A DNA stretch of 64,000 bases from Typhlomys cinereus (taxonomy: Eukaryota > Chordata > Mammalia > Rodentia > Platacanthomyidae): the NCBI GenBank assembly GCA_023101885.1, contig JALPQD010000247.1:2388230-2452229 (forward strand). Direction: 5' to 3'. Position numbers and translations under genes: made by a program. Shown piece after piece: positions 46,200 to 59,061 of this stretch. The notes below the pieces were generated by a model. That model did not search any database and had not been told where the DNA came from. It saw only the letters and a list, made by a program, of their open reading frames with translations. Each line of letters starts with the position of its first letter. Positions within the stretch are counted from its first letter, which is position 1.

Positions 46200-47244
46200 A
46201 TCAACTCCCCTTTCCAGACTCTCTCTCTGTATCTTGTCCAAGAGGCTGGATTTATCTCCTGGCTAATAACACCTTCCTCCTTTTGGCAGTATGAATCTAA
46301 ACTTAGAGATCATTTGTTCCATTTCCAGTAAAGCTTCTCCATACAGTTCCTCTATAATTGGCCTTGGGCTGGGGCAGAAAATGTATTCTCAGTGTCAGAG
46401 GGTAAGCCCTCCACACATTCCAGAGTCAGCTTCTCCCTACTACATCTTTGAGTTGCAGAGCTGAGTAAATCTAGGACAAATGCTCTCCCAAATAACTGAT
46501 AGAGGCTGCCGAGAAGGATCTTTTCCTGTCCTCTGAGGCCTGGCTTAAGAAATGCAAGTAGTTTTCGAAAAAGAGAAAAGCTACCAGTTTTCAAAACAAT
46601 GCTTTGTCTACCCTCTAGTCTCTGACGAGCGGGCACAATATTAGCTCAAACAAACAATCCACTCTGTTTCACCTGGCTTGTCACCTCAAATCCCACGTTG
46701 TGAGGCTTTGTATTTGAGAAACAGGGCTGCTAAGGAGGTTCAAGGCAAGAGTAGGAAAAACTCTCATCAGACACAAAGGAGCCGATAACAAACGGGGAGA
46801 GAAACTACAGAGTCAGGGGCATGGAGATGCAGGGCCAGAAGTTCGAGAGTGTCTGGAAATGTGACTTTCCAGCCATGCTTCTGCTCCGGTAAGGTGGGCC
46901 CTGCCAGGCATTCCTCAGCTCCGATGCATGGGGATCAGAAGACCAAAGGAAGGAACAGACAGCCCAGAGTGACACCTGTAAATGCTTGGGGTAGCAGAGG
47001 CCAGGCTTCAGGAAAGGAAGGCAGCCATGCAGGCAGCAGTGTCCAAGCATAAGCCTTGGGTCTGCGCTGCAACCCCAAGGGAAGCTGACACAGCTGCAGA
47101 GACCACACAAATCCCCTCGGGCTCTCGGGCTCTGGGCACATGGCTTCCTACAAACAGGAAAACCCCACCAGGACTTGTGTTTACCCTTCTGTCCGGCTGG
47201 GTCCTCCTTGCATACATTCTCATTTGTTCCATCTTCCCTAATGT
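46200..47244. other. GC-richer unique sequence
   Basis: About 46,800-47,200 is richer in GC and CpG than its surroundings and has overlapping chance frames on both strands. I recognise no gene or domain. A regulatory role is possible but unsupported. Confidence 0.35.
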
Positions 47245-47395
47245 CCATTAGGTAGCTTTTTATCATCTGCACTTTCCGAATGAAGAAACAGAACTGTGCA
47301 AAAAAAAAAAAAAAAAAATGTAAAGCCTAGTTTTAAACCATCGTTTCTCTGATCCTAAAACCCAATTACCTCTTGCAGCGTGTCTGCTCTGTAGG
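47245..47395 (-). repeat. MIR fossil interrupted by an A18 run, antisense
   Basis: TTTTTATCATCTGCACTTTCCGAATGAAGAAACAG is MIR-like, then an A-run at about 47301-47318, then diverged MIR-like text with AAACCATCG and AAACCCAATTACC. Confidence 0.5.
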
Positions 47396-47399
47396 ACAT

Positions 47400-48380
47400 C
47401 GCCAGTCTTAGTTACCATGTGGAGAGGCTGCCAAAGCAATTCACAGGCTCTGGCCCTTTTCTCTCTCTTCATTTTCTCAAATCCTCTTTTCAGGTCTCCC
47501 TTTTTTATGTTCTTCTTTTCACTTTTGTTCCTCCCTTCTGTACCTTTTGAGAAGCTCTCCTTTACCTCCAAAGCTATAACTGAAGCCAGTATTTAATTTT
47601 TCTTCACTGTGTCAAAACACATCCTATTTGGTGGTGAAGGCCATACCCCTCTGGTCCTACACTAATTTCCACCTCTTTTCTCATCAAAATTTCCTTTCTA
47701 AGACTTACAGAAAAGTATAAATGGTTGGTAAGACTTGTAATAAAAGTGACAAGTGTAGTCACTAAAGAAACATCACCCAGGGGTCAGGGACTAAGGGAGT
47801 CAGAACACAACGGGGATTAAGTCACTTAAGAAAGGAATCAGTCACCAAGCAGAACTGGGCAGCCTCCAGTCCAAGAAAGCAGTGTTTCTATGGCAAGAGC
47901 AATGAGGGAGAAGAGGCGTGATGATGGTCACCATAGTCACTTTCTTGACATTCAGCCTGCCAGGAAGGCTCTTGTCCCAGTGCTGCCTTACTAGTTCAGC
48001 CTGAAGTCACCTTGTGCCTTTTCTTGCCTACTGATACAAGCCTTCATACTGACCCAGGTTCCCCTGAAGGCAACCCAGCTTCACTTGACCCCGAGAATGA
48101 CTTATCTCTAGGTCCTGCAGATCCTGGAGTCTTTTGGATACCCCGCCCCACATACTTGCTTTGTTGTCACTAGAAAATGAAGAAAACACTCCCAGAGAAT
48201 CTCAGAATCTGCAGCTTCTCACTGGGAGTCAACAGGAGAGCTAAGGTGACTTCTGTCCCATACCATGGAATGAAAAACACAGAAGGCATCATGAGGACCA
48301 TTTCCCATCAATCCAGTGCTTGATTAGTTAGCTCTAGCTAACTTAACTAGAATAGGCAGGTGTTTATTAAAATATTACCC
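47400..48380. other. unique sequence, nothing recognised
   Basis: No repeat landmarks recognised. Confidence 0.4.
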
Positions 48381-48384
48381 TGCA

Positions 48385-48658
48385 GTGCTGGGAAAATGGT
48401 TCAGTGGTTAAAAACCTTTGCCTCACAAGCAAAGAATCTGAATTCAAATCCCCAGATCCCATGTAAAAATAACAGGTAGATATGGGAGTGATCTGTACTT
48501 CTGGCTCAGAAAGGAAGACCCTGGGGAATCTCAGGACAAAGCAATAAGGAGGCAGAGCAATCTATAATGATTCCTGATATCACCCTTGGACCTCCACAAG
48601 CACATACATTAAAAAAGTGTCATCTTGTATGCACACACCCCTACCCACATGCAAAACG

Positions 48659-48695
<37 letters not shown>

Positions 48696-48722
48696 ACCAC
48701 CACCACCACCACCACCACCACC
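48385..48722 (+). mobile_element. type-2 SINE, sense, with (CA)n(CAC)n tail
   Basis: Degraded head GTGCTGGGAAAATGGTTCAG, B-box region GAATTCAAATCCCC, body CTTCTGGCTCAGAAAGG to CCTTGGACCTCCACAAGCAC, then (CA)n at 48662-48694 and about ten CAC units to 48722. Confidence 0.78.
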
Positions 48723-49085
48723 CTGGATGAGATGTCTTGGTTATAAGCACTTGGGACACAGCATTGCTCCAAACTTGTGTCAGCACTTTGCCAAGTCAAC
48801 ACACTTCCTACTAGTGGGGTTTGCATTCCAGGGGGGGTTACGTTTGGCTGAAAAAACCAATCCAGAAAGGATAAAAACTTCATGTCAAATTAACACAATC
48901 TGAAGCAGCCCTGTTCTCTGAATATTTGACTTTTTAAAACAATGCATTTTTTAAATTAAATCTGCCTACCACTTCTCTGATAGTGTATCCAATCTTCCAT
49001 TCACATTGACTTCCAGTCTATTTTAAAGAGTTAAACTTCAAGTGAACTTTGAAGTCAGCCAGAATCACCTTTCCTGTAGCGATCA

Positions 49086-49168
49086 TCAATTGGGAAACAA
49101 TCATCAATGGGAAGTATCACTTCCCAAAATCACACTTGATCCTCCACAGGGACACACAGTGCCCTCTG

Positions 49169-49211
<43 letters not shown>

Positions 49212-49408
49212 AACCAAAATATTATAAATGAAGTTAAGTAAAAGACAAGTAACACTGTACTCACATGAAAATGGGAAAATAGAGGGATTAGTTAATTGTT
49301 CTATAACAGGCTGAAATTCTGGTTTAGACAAAGAAACTGAGTTTCAGGGAGGATACGTAACTTTGATGCTTCCTCAATTGGGAAACAATCATCAATGGGA
49401 AGTATCAC
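49086..49408. repeat. 35-bp direct repeats bracketing the inverted insert
   Basis: 49086-49120 and 49374-49408 are identical 35-mers (starting TCAATTGGGAAACAATCATC), one or two bases of which overlap the insert edge. They flank the arm at 49121-49375 as a target duplication would. Confidence 0.95.
49121..49375 (-). repeat. inverted duplicate arm A (copy of 49930-50176)
   Basis: Reverse complement of arm B. Outside the microsatellite I count two substitutions over about 215 bp. Arm A contains only the tail part of the type-2 SINE, whereas arm B continues into a complete SINE, so A is the derived copy. Confidence 0.95.
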
Positions 49409-49929
49409 TAAGGTGAAAGATCTCTAGAGATAGGAGTCTTAGAGCAGTGTAGAGAACATATCCTTAAGTTACCTCTCAGATCTCAACTCAGTTATGCCAT
49501 CGGGTTGAATGAAGTGTCATCTTGTACCCCAAAGTTTCATATCTACTGAACTCAAAATGAGAGAATAGTCAGCAATGGGTTTCTGACAAATGAATTAAGT
49601 TAAATTAAAACAAGTTCTTATTGATGAGAGTGTGTCTTCCACTAACAGGTATCCTATGAAAGTTTTACTGAGACATATGGGGAAAGAGACAGGTGGAGAC
49701 GAAGGTGAGGACTAGAAGAGTCATAGGGCAGTACCAAGGATTACTGAGAGCTTCCCGAAGTTAGGGGCCAAGGAAGGATTCTTCCCCAGAGCCTTCAGAG
49801 TAACCATATCCCTATTGAACCTTTTTTGGTGACTTTTACACCACAGACCTAAGAAAGGATCAGTTCCTATTGTTTAAAGTATCCAGATTTCAGTCAGTTT
49901 GTCAGAGAAGCCAGAATCATTAACACACA

Positions 49930-50093
49930 GAGGAAGCATCAAAGTTACGTATCCTCCCTGAAACTCAGTTTCTTTGTCTAAACCAGAATTTCAGCCTGTT
50001 ACAGAACAATTAACTAATCCCTCTATTTTCCCATTTTCATGTAAGTACAGTGTTACTTGTCTTTTACTTAACTTCATTTATAATATTTTGGTT

Positions 50094-50128
<35 letters not shown>

Positions 50129-50176
50129 CAGAGGGCACTGTGTGTCCCTGTGGAGGATCAAGTGTGATTTTGGGAA
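49930..50176 (+). repeat. inverted duplicate arm B (source)
   Basis: Source arm. It begins in unique DNA at GAGGAAGCATC and runs through the (GT)n tail into the first 50 bp of the type-2 SINE at 50095-50365. The spacer between the arms is 554 bp (49376-49929), unique sequence. Confidence 0.95.
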
Positions 50177-50365
50177 TCATCCTGGATTACTTCTATCTCC
50201 TCCTTGCTTCTCTATGAGATTTCCAAGCTCTCCAGGGCTAGAAATGTGGGCCACCTCCATTTGCCCTCATTTCTGCCTGGACATTTTACATGGGATCTAG
50301 GATCCCAACTCAGGACCTTCTGCTTGTGAAACGGTCTAACCCATGAGCCTGTCTCTCCAGCCCTT
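50095..50365 (-). mobile_element. type-2 SINE, well-preserved reference copy
   Basis: (GT)n tail 50095-50126, then GGAGGATCAAGTGTGATTTT, ATCATCCTGGATTACTTC, GGATCTAGGATCCCAACTCAGG and head (sense GGGCTGGAGAGACAGGCTCATG) at 50365. It is the clearest full type-2 copy in the window at about 270 bp. Confidence 0.88.
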
Positions 50366-51345
50366 TGATTCTAAAACAATGATTTGTATGAGCTGAAATA
50401 ATAATAAAAAATGTATTAACAATAATAAAATAAATAAACAAATAAATAATAATAAAACAATGGGAGTGATCAGGATGAGCTCCTAGCAAATCAGAGGCTT
50501 CTCAGAAAATATTTGTTATGTATTTCTGCACCTTTCTGCACCCTGCCTAGGTCTGAATAGAGGTCGAGATGGCTTTATGAAGTATTACCAGCAAGCACGA
50601 TAACTTTGGACAGAAATTGATGTTAAGCTTTCCAACATTTGAAACAAAAAAGAAAAGAAAAGAAAAGAAAACCTGGCATTTTCCTTGGCTTTTATAACCA
50701 CAAGATAAATCATCACTATTTTGTTAATCTTGAAGAAGTAGTAGTCCTGACAATCCTCTCTTCGAAGTGAAAACTTTCCCTATTTTTGTTTTCAGATTTG
50801 ATTTAGTTCTGCTGTGTCCCAGGTTTACAAAAGTAGAGATCAGGCAAGTCTTTGTGTCCAGCAGAGTTTCTAGGAGGGCCATGGAGAGATATCATGGAGG
50901 CATGTCCACCTAGCCCAACCTCATTTTGTTTCCTCTCCCATCCAGAGAAGTTTGGAGAACAAGGGTTTTTCTTTTTCTTGAAAATCTTTCTATGAGGTCT
51001 GTAATTGCAGGGGAAATCTAAGTTTATGATAAGAAGTAAGAAACTATCTAAGCACTGGATACATGTTTATGGATAAAAAGACTTGACCCTTGATCAGGTA
51101 TAGTTTGCATTACAACCAACTGCAGAAGGGAAAAAAATCATAACTCTCACCGCAAAGGGATAAGAGTTTATTCTGGAGCTAAATATAAATGACCATTGCC
51201 AGGGAACACAATATCAGGCTGCTAGTAAACTCCATGTTCCATTGTGGTAACAAATTTTTGAGATTTTATAAATGGAAAATAAAGTAAGCCAAAAATCAAT
51301 ACACTTATCAAATACATTGGTGGAAATTTTAGGTAGCCAAGGTGT
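50366..51345. other. unique sequence with A-rich simple repeats
   Basis: (AATAA)n-like text at about 50398-50460 and (AAAAG)n at 50646-50671. Otherwise nothing recognised. Confidence 0.5.
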
Positions 51346-51395
51346 ATTTGTCAAGGTTCTCTGTAAGAACAGAATCACTAGACTATATCTATCCA

Positions 51396-51430
<35 letters not shown>

Positions 51431-52095
51431 ATCTCTATCTCTCTATCTCTAACTGTATCTCTATCATCTCTATCTATATCTATATATCTACATCTATATC
51501 TATATCTATATATGTGTATACATTATATATATAACTTTATTAAGGCAATTCACAATAAAAGTTCCATCCTTCAAAGTAGCTGCCCATAGCTTCTTTATTC
51601 TTGACCATAATGTCTCACTAAGCCAAAAGACACCTTCCTGAGAAGGTTTCTAATTTCTATCTTGCTGGAGGGTTGAAGATGCTGGTTCTGATGTTGGTGA
51701 TGAACAGCAAACAGCGGCAAGGGCTAAGAAAGGAGGCTACAAAGGCAATGGGAACAGCGGCAGGCAGAAAGGACTGAGCTCTGAGTCATCCAAGGATGGA
51801 GGTGGTATCAGCAGCAACAACAAGGAAGGCAACAATACTCGAGAAGGCAATGCACTCAAAGAGTGGACTCGACAGCAAGTTGACCCAGGATACAGGAAGA
51901 GCATGTCCCTCTTCATTGCATTTCCTGGAATCTGGGCTACCACTTGAAAACACCACCTGCTATGAGCTAGATTTTCCACACCAATTAGGCAAGTATCTGC
52001 AGACTTGATCAGGGGGCTGCTCCAACTATTGATTCTCCACAGCTGTGCCACAAACAGCCTACAACTGTCAAGTTGACACTTGCATCTAACCATAG
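51345..52095 (-). mobile_element. LTR-like element, antisense, with (TCTA)n
   Basis: TTTGTCAAGGTTCTCTGTAAGAACAGAATCACTAG at 51348 is the familiar antisense start of a rodent ERVL-type LTR carrying a (TATC)n array. The end near AACTGTCAAGTTGACACTTGC (52065-52085) matches the reverse of a MaLR 5' start. The microsatellite at 51392-51535 lies inside. Confidence 0.6.
51392..51535. repeat. (CT)n/(TCTA)n/(TA)n microsatellite
   Basis: Imperfect tetranucleotide and dinucleotide array of about 140 bp. Confidence 0.95.
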
Positions 52096-54590
52096 CAGCA
52101 GGTTACAGCAAAGCAGGGAGAAATCTTACAGACTCTAGATGCTATGTAATGACATTCTTAGTCTTTTGGTTGGTGGGGACTACTGGTCGGCTAAGTAATA
52201 CATTTCCAGTTTTTACCTGATGTCACAGGATGTTAGGACAGACAGAGAAGAACAAAAGGGATGACTGTCAAGAGAGTGTAATGATCATCCAAGATAAAGT
52301 ATAATTACGCTCTGAACTTGCAGCATTCTGTACCTCTCTACAACTGATACTCTAGCCAGTCTGGTTCAACCCAGTCTGTCAGTGCAGCTTCTTTTCTGCA
52401 ACTTACTTTCACACCACTTTAAGTAAGAAGCAAATATTATTACCAATTCTTCCATAAGACTAGAAATAAAGATGGATGTTCTACCCAGGGAGATTTCCTG
52501 TGGACATGATGTATAGCTGAGATAGAGAGAAGACAATAATCCAAAGAACGACGGTGAAAAGCACATTCTAGACAGGACAAATGCTAGGTGCAAGTGTCCT
52601 GACATGAGCAGAGATCTCACAAAGAACCTCATTGTTTTGGGAAGAGCAAACAGAAGGAAGATAAGGCTACTTATGGCAGTCAGACCACCCAGAACCTTGT
52701 GAGCTATGGTGTTTTGCTGTTATCTCAAGAGAAATTTGAAGCCCTTTGTGAACTTTAATTTTTTCTTTATAGTAGGGGCCTGATCTACAACAAGGGCATC
52801 CCTAGGAAACTAAAAGTTGGCCTCCCAGATCCAAGTCCACACATGCAGAAAGAGAGTCTGTTCCCCAGGTCATTCTTAAGAATTCTAAAGTTTGAAAAGC
52901 GCTGACTTAGAATATTCTCAGGCAGCCAGTACAATGGATGGCCAGATGTGGAATTATCAACTTAAAACATGGTGCGTGTCCATGTGTATGCATTAAGGAG
53001 AGACCATACAAATCCAGCACAGAATTGCAGTGAATGGCACCATGGGTCAGAATGTTCCACAAACACTTCTTGCAACACTTTATTTTTGCAATAGTAATGC
53101 ACTTCCAAGCATGTCAAAACCCTTCCATGCGTGGGAAATAATGAAGAATGTCTTAAGTATGCTATACAAGTCTTATGTGCACCCAACACATCTTCACTGT
53201 GGTGACAAATCTGAAGTGCTCAAACTCAGTGCCTCAGTGGGACCCTTTCCTACTTCTCAACAGACATTGATAATGAAGCAGGCTCCTTTCTAAATTAAAC
53301 TCCAGAGCTGAGGCAATGGTTTGAAGCTCTCATCACACAGCTCTCCAATACCAACTTATCTGAATAGATTCACAAGATTTAATCAATTGACCATCCCTCA
53401 CTGTTCTGAGCAAGGACTGGAAGCAAATCTACACAGCAATCCAAATTCCTGAACTTTTAGATATGTTCATTCAGTAGTCCTCTGGCTGGGAGACTGATTT
53501 CTGGGAATACTTTTTTTTTTCATGAGGAAAAGAGAATCATATCACTTAGAGCCAACTACATAGTGAAAGCCACACAGCAGGCTCCCCAGCCAGAAGGGAC
53601 AGATAAAGCTCTCAAAGCAGCTTCTTCCAGAGTCACAGGGGGCTTCAAATGTAACAGCAATGTCTTTTTTGGGTCATGCGATGATACTGCAGCATGGTAA
53701 AGATACTTGGCTCTGGGCAAAGTATACAGAAGTGCTGTAGTGGGCTGAAAAATGTAGCGACTGCTCCAGATTAGTGCCTCATCCCAGGAGAAGGTTTATT
53801 TGTTCTTTCTAAGCCACAGAGCTGCTTCTAGGTCTGCAAAGAAGGATGACTGGAAGCTGTTCAGAATGATGACTGAGCCTTGCTCCCACTGGAACCTTCA
53901 GCTTCCCACAAGCTTACACAGAGATGGATAAGCCGTCAAACACCACAGAATTAATTCTAAAGCTCTGAACCAAGCCTGATTCCCAGAGGCGGGAAAAACC
54001 AACTTCACTTTGTCCTCAAACTGCTTACAAAAGGACAGACACATCTTCCTTTCCCCAAACCATGTGCAGAAGCACATGATAAATTGGATTTGCTAAATAG
54101 AGCATTTGGTCAATTTCTTTCAAGTGCTATTATTTTCCAGGATGCTCAGCTACATGACTGGAATCAAATGAAATTGACTATGATTGCTGAATGAATCAAT
54201 TTCATCAGGGGCGTGAATTTGACCTATATCACCTTTTAGGTTGTATCCTTTTTTCTGATTGAAAAGCAGAACACCCCACTCTAAGTGTTTTCTGAGTTCC
54301 AGTGGTAAGAGGAACAAGAAAGAAATGCAGAATACACCCACAACTTTAAAATCCTTGCCACATAGTTAACTGGCATTTCATTGATCATAATGGTATCAGC
54401 AGAAGCAAACTTATGATAGACCCTTAAAAATACGAATTGGTGAATACTAAACACACCAATTTCTGAAATTGAGGAAGAACTATAGTATCAATTGCAGGCT
54501 CAGAGAAAGAAGGTAAACATGGGATGAGTGTTGAGCATTGAAAATGAAAGGGAAAAAATCAAACTGTTGACCAAGACATTGTGTATGAGT
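52096..54590. other. unique sequence, nothing recognised
   Basis: Longest stretch without a repeat that I can name. Several 60-90-codon frames on both strands, none with recognisable features. Confidence 0.45.
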
Positions 54591-55670
54591 CATGTGCGTG
54601 TGTGTGTGTGCATGTGCACATACACTAGTGATATTCATTGGGAAGCCTTGGCTGGTGTGACCCTTTCCTCTAGAATGCTCTTTCCATGAGGAGAAGCAAA
54701 GCCTGCTTGACTGAAAAATCCTGAAAAAAGGATCATCCAACAGGTGGAATAATCTCCATCCTAAACATCAGGAGCCCACAGATATTTTTCTGCAATGTTC
54801 AGAAGCATTTACCCTAGGATGCAAAAAAAGGTAGCCACTAATTCTAGCTTTCCAGTCTGAGAGCTATCATTTCTATATTCCCCTGGGAGTTATTCCACCT
54901 CAGTTTTTATTTTATTGCTATGCTGGTTTTATGCTCAGCACAAAAATTTAAGATTTTGTGCCATCAAATTCCATAGTGTTGATTCTATGCTTCTTATGCT
55001 TCTGCTAACCCCTCTGGGAAAAGAACTATTGAGATATATTCCTGTTAGAAGGAGCTATGATTTTGCTAATTTATACAAAGCCCACTGGCAGACCAAAAAA
55101 AAACACATATCTTGAGTCTGTTTATTATGCGTCCTTGGTATAGCACTAAGGCTCAAAATACAAAGAAAGTGTTAGTGAATTTAGAAAGTCCATCAAAGCA
55201 GTTGTTCATTTTAAATGGTGAGGACATTTGGATAAAGCATGGAATATAAATGAGTTGTATGATATTTCATCAATGAGATGAGTTTAATGAGTGGGATGAT
55301 ACATAAGCAAGTTGGAATTGCATTTAACTTAGTTCTTGAAATAGATATGTACAACAACAACAACATCATCTATAATTTAAACAAGACACAAAAGCACAAA
55401 CAATCCAAATTCTTCTCAGGTCTTATGAAAACACAATAGAAAAAAAACATGTTTAGATTGAGGTTTCTCATTTTTTTCTGTCTTTGACTGTTTTCATAGA
55501 TAACTAAAATGAATTTAAGACATTTTAACCCCATATCATCTGATCCAATCCCAACCATTTTCCCTCTTATGTTCAAGTCATGTGTGTGCATGTATGTGTG
55601 TGTGTGCACATGTACATGTGCGTGTGTGTGTGTGTGTCTGTGTCTCCCAGCACGTTTCATCAGGATTGCC
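54591..55670. other. unique sequence with two GT-rich runs
   Basis: GT-rich runs at about 54594-54620 and 55579-55640. I see no SINE head near either, so they look like free-standing microsatellites. Confidence 0.5.
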
Positions 55671-55992
55671 TTCACTAGCATGGGCCTGAACATTTGCTGG
55701 AACATGGAAGTTGCTCTACTTCCAACAGTCAGTGTGAATCCTCAGTAGTCCCTCCGAGAGAGGCTATGCCATCATCTTCTTCCTTCCAAGAGAAATGTCG
55801 ACAGGCCATATACTACACAGGTCTTGTGGAGATAAAGACAGCTACAGTGAGTTCACAGGTATCTCAATCTTGTCATGTCTAGTAAACACCATTTGGCAAA
55901 ACCCTCCCCCACAAACCTCTATGGCTCTTACAGCCTTATCACCCCCTCTTCCACAATGTTCCATAAAAGCTCCTCAGGTTAAGAAACAGAAG
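55671..55992. other. unique sequence, nothing recognised
   Basis: No repeat landmarks recognised. Confidence 0.4.
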
Positions 55993-56213
55993 AGGGCTGG
56001 GAGATGGCTCAGGAATTAAATCCTTTACCTCACACACAAAAGGACCTGAGCTCACATACCCAGATGCCATTTAAAAAAGCTGAAACTCTGACTCTGGAAG
56101 GAAGGCAGAGTCTGGGAAGCCCCAGAGCAAAGAAGGAAACAGGTAGAAAAATCAGCTTGATTCCTGCTGTCATTCTTGGCTCTCCACAGACACACACACT
56201 CAATTTCTCTCCT

Positions 56214-56262
<49 letters not shown>

Positions 56263-56290
56263 TACAAGAAATCTAAATAATACAAGAATA
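55993..56290 (+). mobile_element. type-2 SINE, sense
   Basis: Head AGGGCTGGGAGATGGCTCAGG, B-box region CCTGAGCTCACATACCCAG, body GCTTGATTCCTGCTGTCATTCTTGG, then (CA)n at 56218-56259 and an AATAATACAAGAATAAAT tail. Confidence 0.82.
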
Positions 56291-58111
56291 AATATCTACA
56301 GGGATAAAGTATTTTAGACACTTCAACCTGTAGAAGCTTTTCTTGTAGAAAAGCTTCAGGAAAGTGTCTCTGAATGACTGAAATGAATTTGTGGTAAGAG
56401 TTTCATTTTTTGTCATGCTGGCAGTGATGATGGGACATGTGTACAGGATAAGAGGCAAGGTAGACCTGAGATATTTAGACTACCCAGTGATTGGCATCAG
56501 GTGCCAGAGAGAGACAGGATAAAATTGCAAAGAAAACCAATGGTTGACCTAAGAATGGGGAGCACGGCAAGGAGAGGTGTTACATACCTGAGCCACATCT
56601 CTGCAGTCTACATAAAACAGAGCCAGAGTCTAGCCCTTATTTTTTCAATAGATTGTAGGTTTTTAGAATAGTTACAGATACAAAAAAATAACAACAAACA
56701 AACAAAACTGGTAGGATAATACAGAGTTTCTGTATATCCCACCACACCTAGTTTCCTGCTTATTAAAAATTGACATTACTATGGGGCATTTACTATATAA
56801 TTGGGGAATAACATTGACATTAAATATTAATAGAAAGTCATTCATTTATTCAGATTTCCTTAGTTTTACTTAAGACCTTTTTCTACCCAGAAGCCAATCG
56901 AGGACACCCCATGACATTAAGGCATCTCACTTCCTTGGATTCTTCTGGACTATCAATTTCATGCTTGCTTTATTTTTGATGACTTTGACAGTTTGAGGCA
57001 CACATGTCAAATGCTTTGGAGGATGCCCTTCCCCCAGGATTTGTCTGGTGTTTTCCAGCATAATAGACTAGAATTGTGGGCTTCAGCAATCAAGACATGC
57101 CACTTCTATTATATATCATCAACATGGCTTTATCTCTACTGACACTGGCCTTGGTCTCCTGGCTGAGGCCACTGTGTTTGTAAGAAGCTACCCTCTTGCC
57201 ATGTTGTACTCTGGGAGGATGCCATGGAGTGAAAACTCCACTTAGAGAGTGAGGAGTGAGAGTGGGGAATTGACAGGGTTCCTTGGAATTCTCTGCAAAG
57301 GAAACCTGCCTCTGCCATCCTTATTTTATCATTCATTGTTGATATCTGTATGGAGTCATGAACATTTACACCTTATTACGTATGTTTGTATTTTGCCCTT
57401 GCCTCTGGAAAACTTTTGTAGTTGGATTCTATGTCACTTTAATATAAGCTCATTCCTTATGATTATTAATTTTTAAGCACTTCCTCAGATTGTGTATTTC
57501 CTATCCTATGCTACAATCATCTATTTTCCATGGTGTCCTGGTTCTTTTCCATGAAAAATATTATCATTATAGATCTAGCCTTGGGTGCTATATTTTCTTA
57601 TTGCTTTTGAGGTGTCATTTCTAGCTCTCTTCTGTATACAAAGCCATATACATACATTTATCCATAAATATTTCTATCTTGAGCCATACATGAGCCTGTG
57701 CTGATGTCTCCCAACACTGGGTCAGTGTCACAAGGGTCAGTCTAACCTCCACTTGTTCATCTGTAACTTCTCACTTGGACAGTAGTAACCCTGGCTCTCT
57801 GTCGATCATCCCTTTGCATAGTTATTCAGTTCTGGTGTATGTGTGCAGCAGAATCAGTGACTGATCAGTGTTTTGTAGAAAACATTACTGACCAGAGCAC
57901 AGTGCTTATGTGCAGCTTTTACCTTTCTTAGTCTTAGTGACTGCCCTATTGGACTATGAAAGTACACAGGTTAGCGCTATCCACTCTTATTCCCGTAATA
58001 AGAATAATAAATTCCTGTAATGTTTTCATGTCTGTCAAGCAGCCTCTTGGTATAATCTACATTCTTTCCTGAACTCCCTTAATCTCCTAATTGCTTTTGG
58101 AAGTTGCTTTT

Positions 58112-58345
58112 AGGGCAGTGAGATTGCTCAGCAGGAAGGTTCTGACTCACAAACCTAGGAGTTCAGTTCAATATCCAGAAGTTGGTATGGTATAAGAAGA
58201 GAATGGACTTCTGAAAGTTGTCTTCTGACAGTCCACCCATGTACCCATGTGTCATGGCATACATTTTCTCTCTCTCTCTCTCTCTCTCTCTTCCCTCCCC
58301 CGCCTTTGTCTGTCTCATAAGAAAATAACATTAAAAAATAGAAAT
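58112..58345 (+). mobile_element. B4/B2-type SINE with (CT)n tail, nested
   Basis: Head AGGGCAGTGAGATTGCTCAGC, AGGAGTTCAGTTCAATATCC, TTGTCTTCTGACAGTCCACCC, (CT)n at 58268-58291, and AAAATAACATTAAAAAATAG as tail. It interrupts the old L1. Confidence 0.65.
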
Positions 58346-58680
58346 TGCCTCCATTGGGATTTCCTCTTTGTGCTATAACTTCTGTGGATTTTGGAAATCA
58401 CATATGAACCATTACATAGCACCCTCACAATCATCTGTACCCTATCTGCTTAAATACCTCCCTCTCTCTCTGAAATTCAGATATGCTCATCACTACAATA
58501 GTTCTATTGCCTTCAGCATTTCATACAACCAAAATCAAGCAATATGCAGTCTTTTCAGGCTAACTTCTTACATTTAACAATGTACTTTAAAGACTCCTCC
58601 ATATCTCTCTGGTGGTTTGATGTTCATTTCTTGTCATTGGTGAATAAATGTCTGCTTGAATCTCTTATCATTCTTAGCAG

Positions 58681-59060
58681 CTTCTAGTTCTTGTCCATGT
58701 GAAGGGAGTTCCAGTAAAGAAGTTGCACCTGCAGGGATGATTGAGTGATGACTATAACCTTATTGATTAAATAGGTTGGAATGCTCCAAGTCCAGAATTA
58801 GATTACCTTAGATATCTTTAGACCCCTAAATATCCATTTATTTATTACCTACCAAGGTATGTGACCCAGTACCTTTGTGATTAGTAGGTTGGTAAATTCT
58901 TTGGGGTGTACAAACAGAACATTAGTTCCTCCAACCGAAAGACTAAGATCTTTAGATAGTATTTGATACCTAGAAGAGGATTACCTTCTTTGCCTGTAAC
59001 TGGCCTGACTACCTGATGTTTCTACCAGTGTATTTGTAGAGCACCTTACTGCAACTATTC
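58681..59060. other. unassigned insertion in the old L1
   Basis: About 380 bp separating L1 text from the following LTR. No family recognised; possibly an old LTR or a diverged L1 section. Confidence 0.35.
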
Positions 59061-59061
59061 T

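Noticed and set aside
46805..47272. 155-codon open frame, minus strand, overlapping frames on the other strand
   Set aside because: Frames open on both strands in GC-richer DNA are expected by chance; no domain, start context or splice structure supports it.
48659..48786. Poly-Trp/Val or poly-Pro frames
   Set aside because: Translation of (CAC)n and (CA)n in the SINE tail.
49104..50300. Two frames starting with the same residues (MSKPEFQPV) on opposite strands
   Set aside because: Not a gene pair; they are the two arms of the inverted duplication read from each side.
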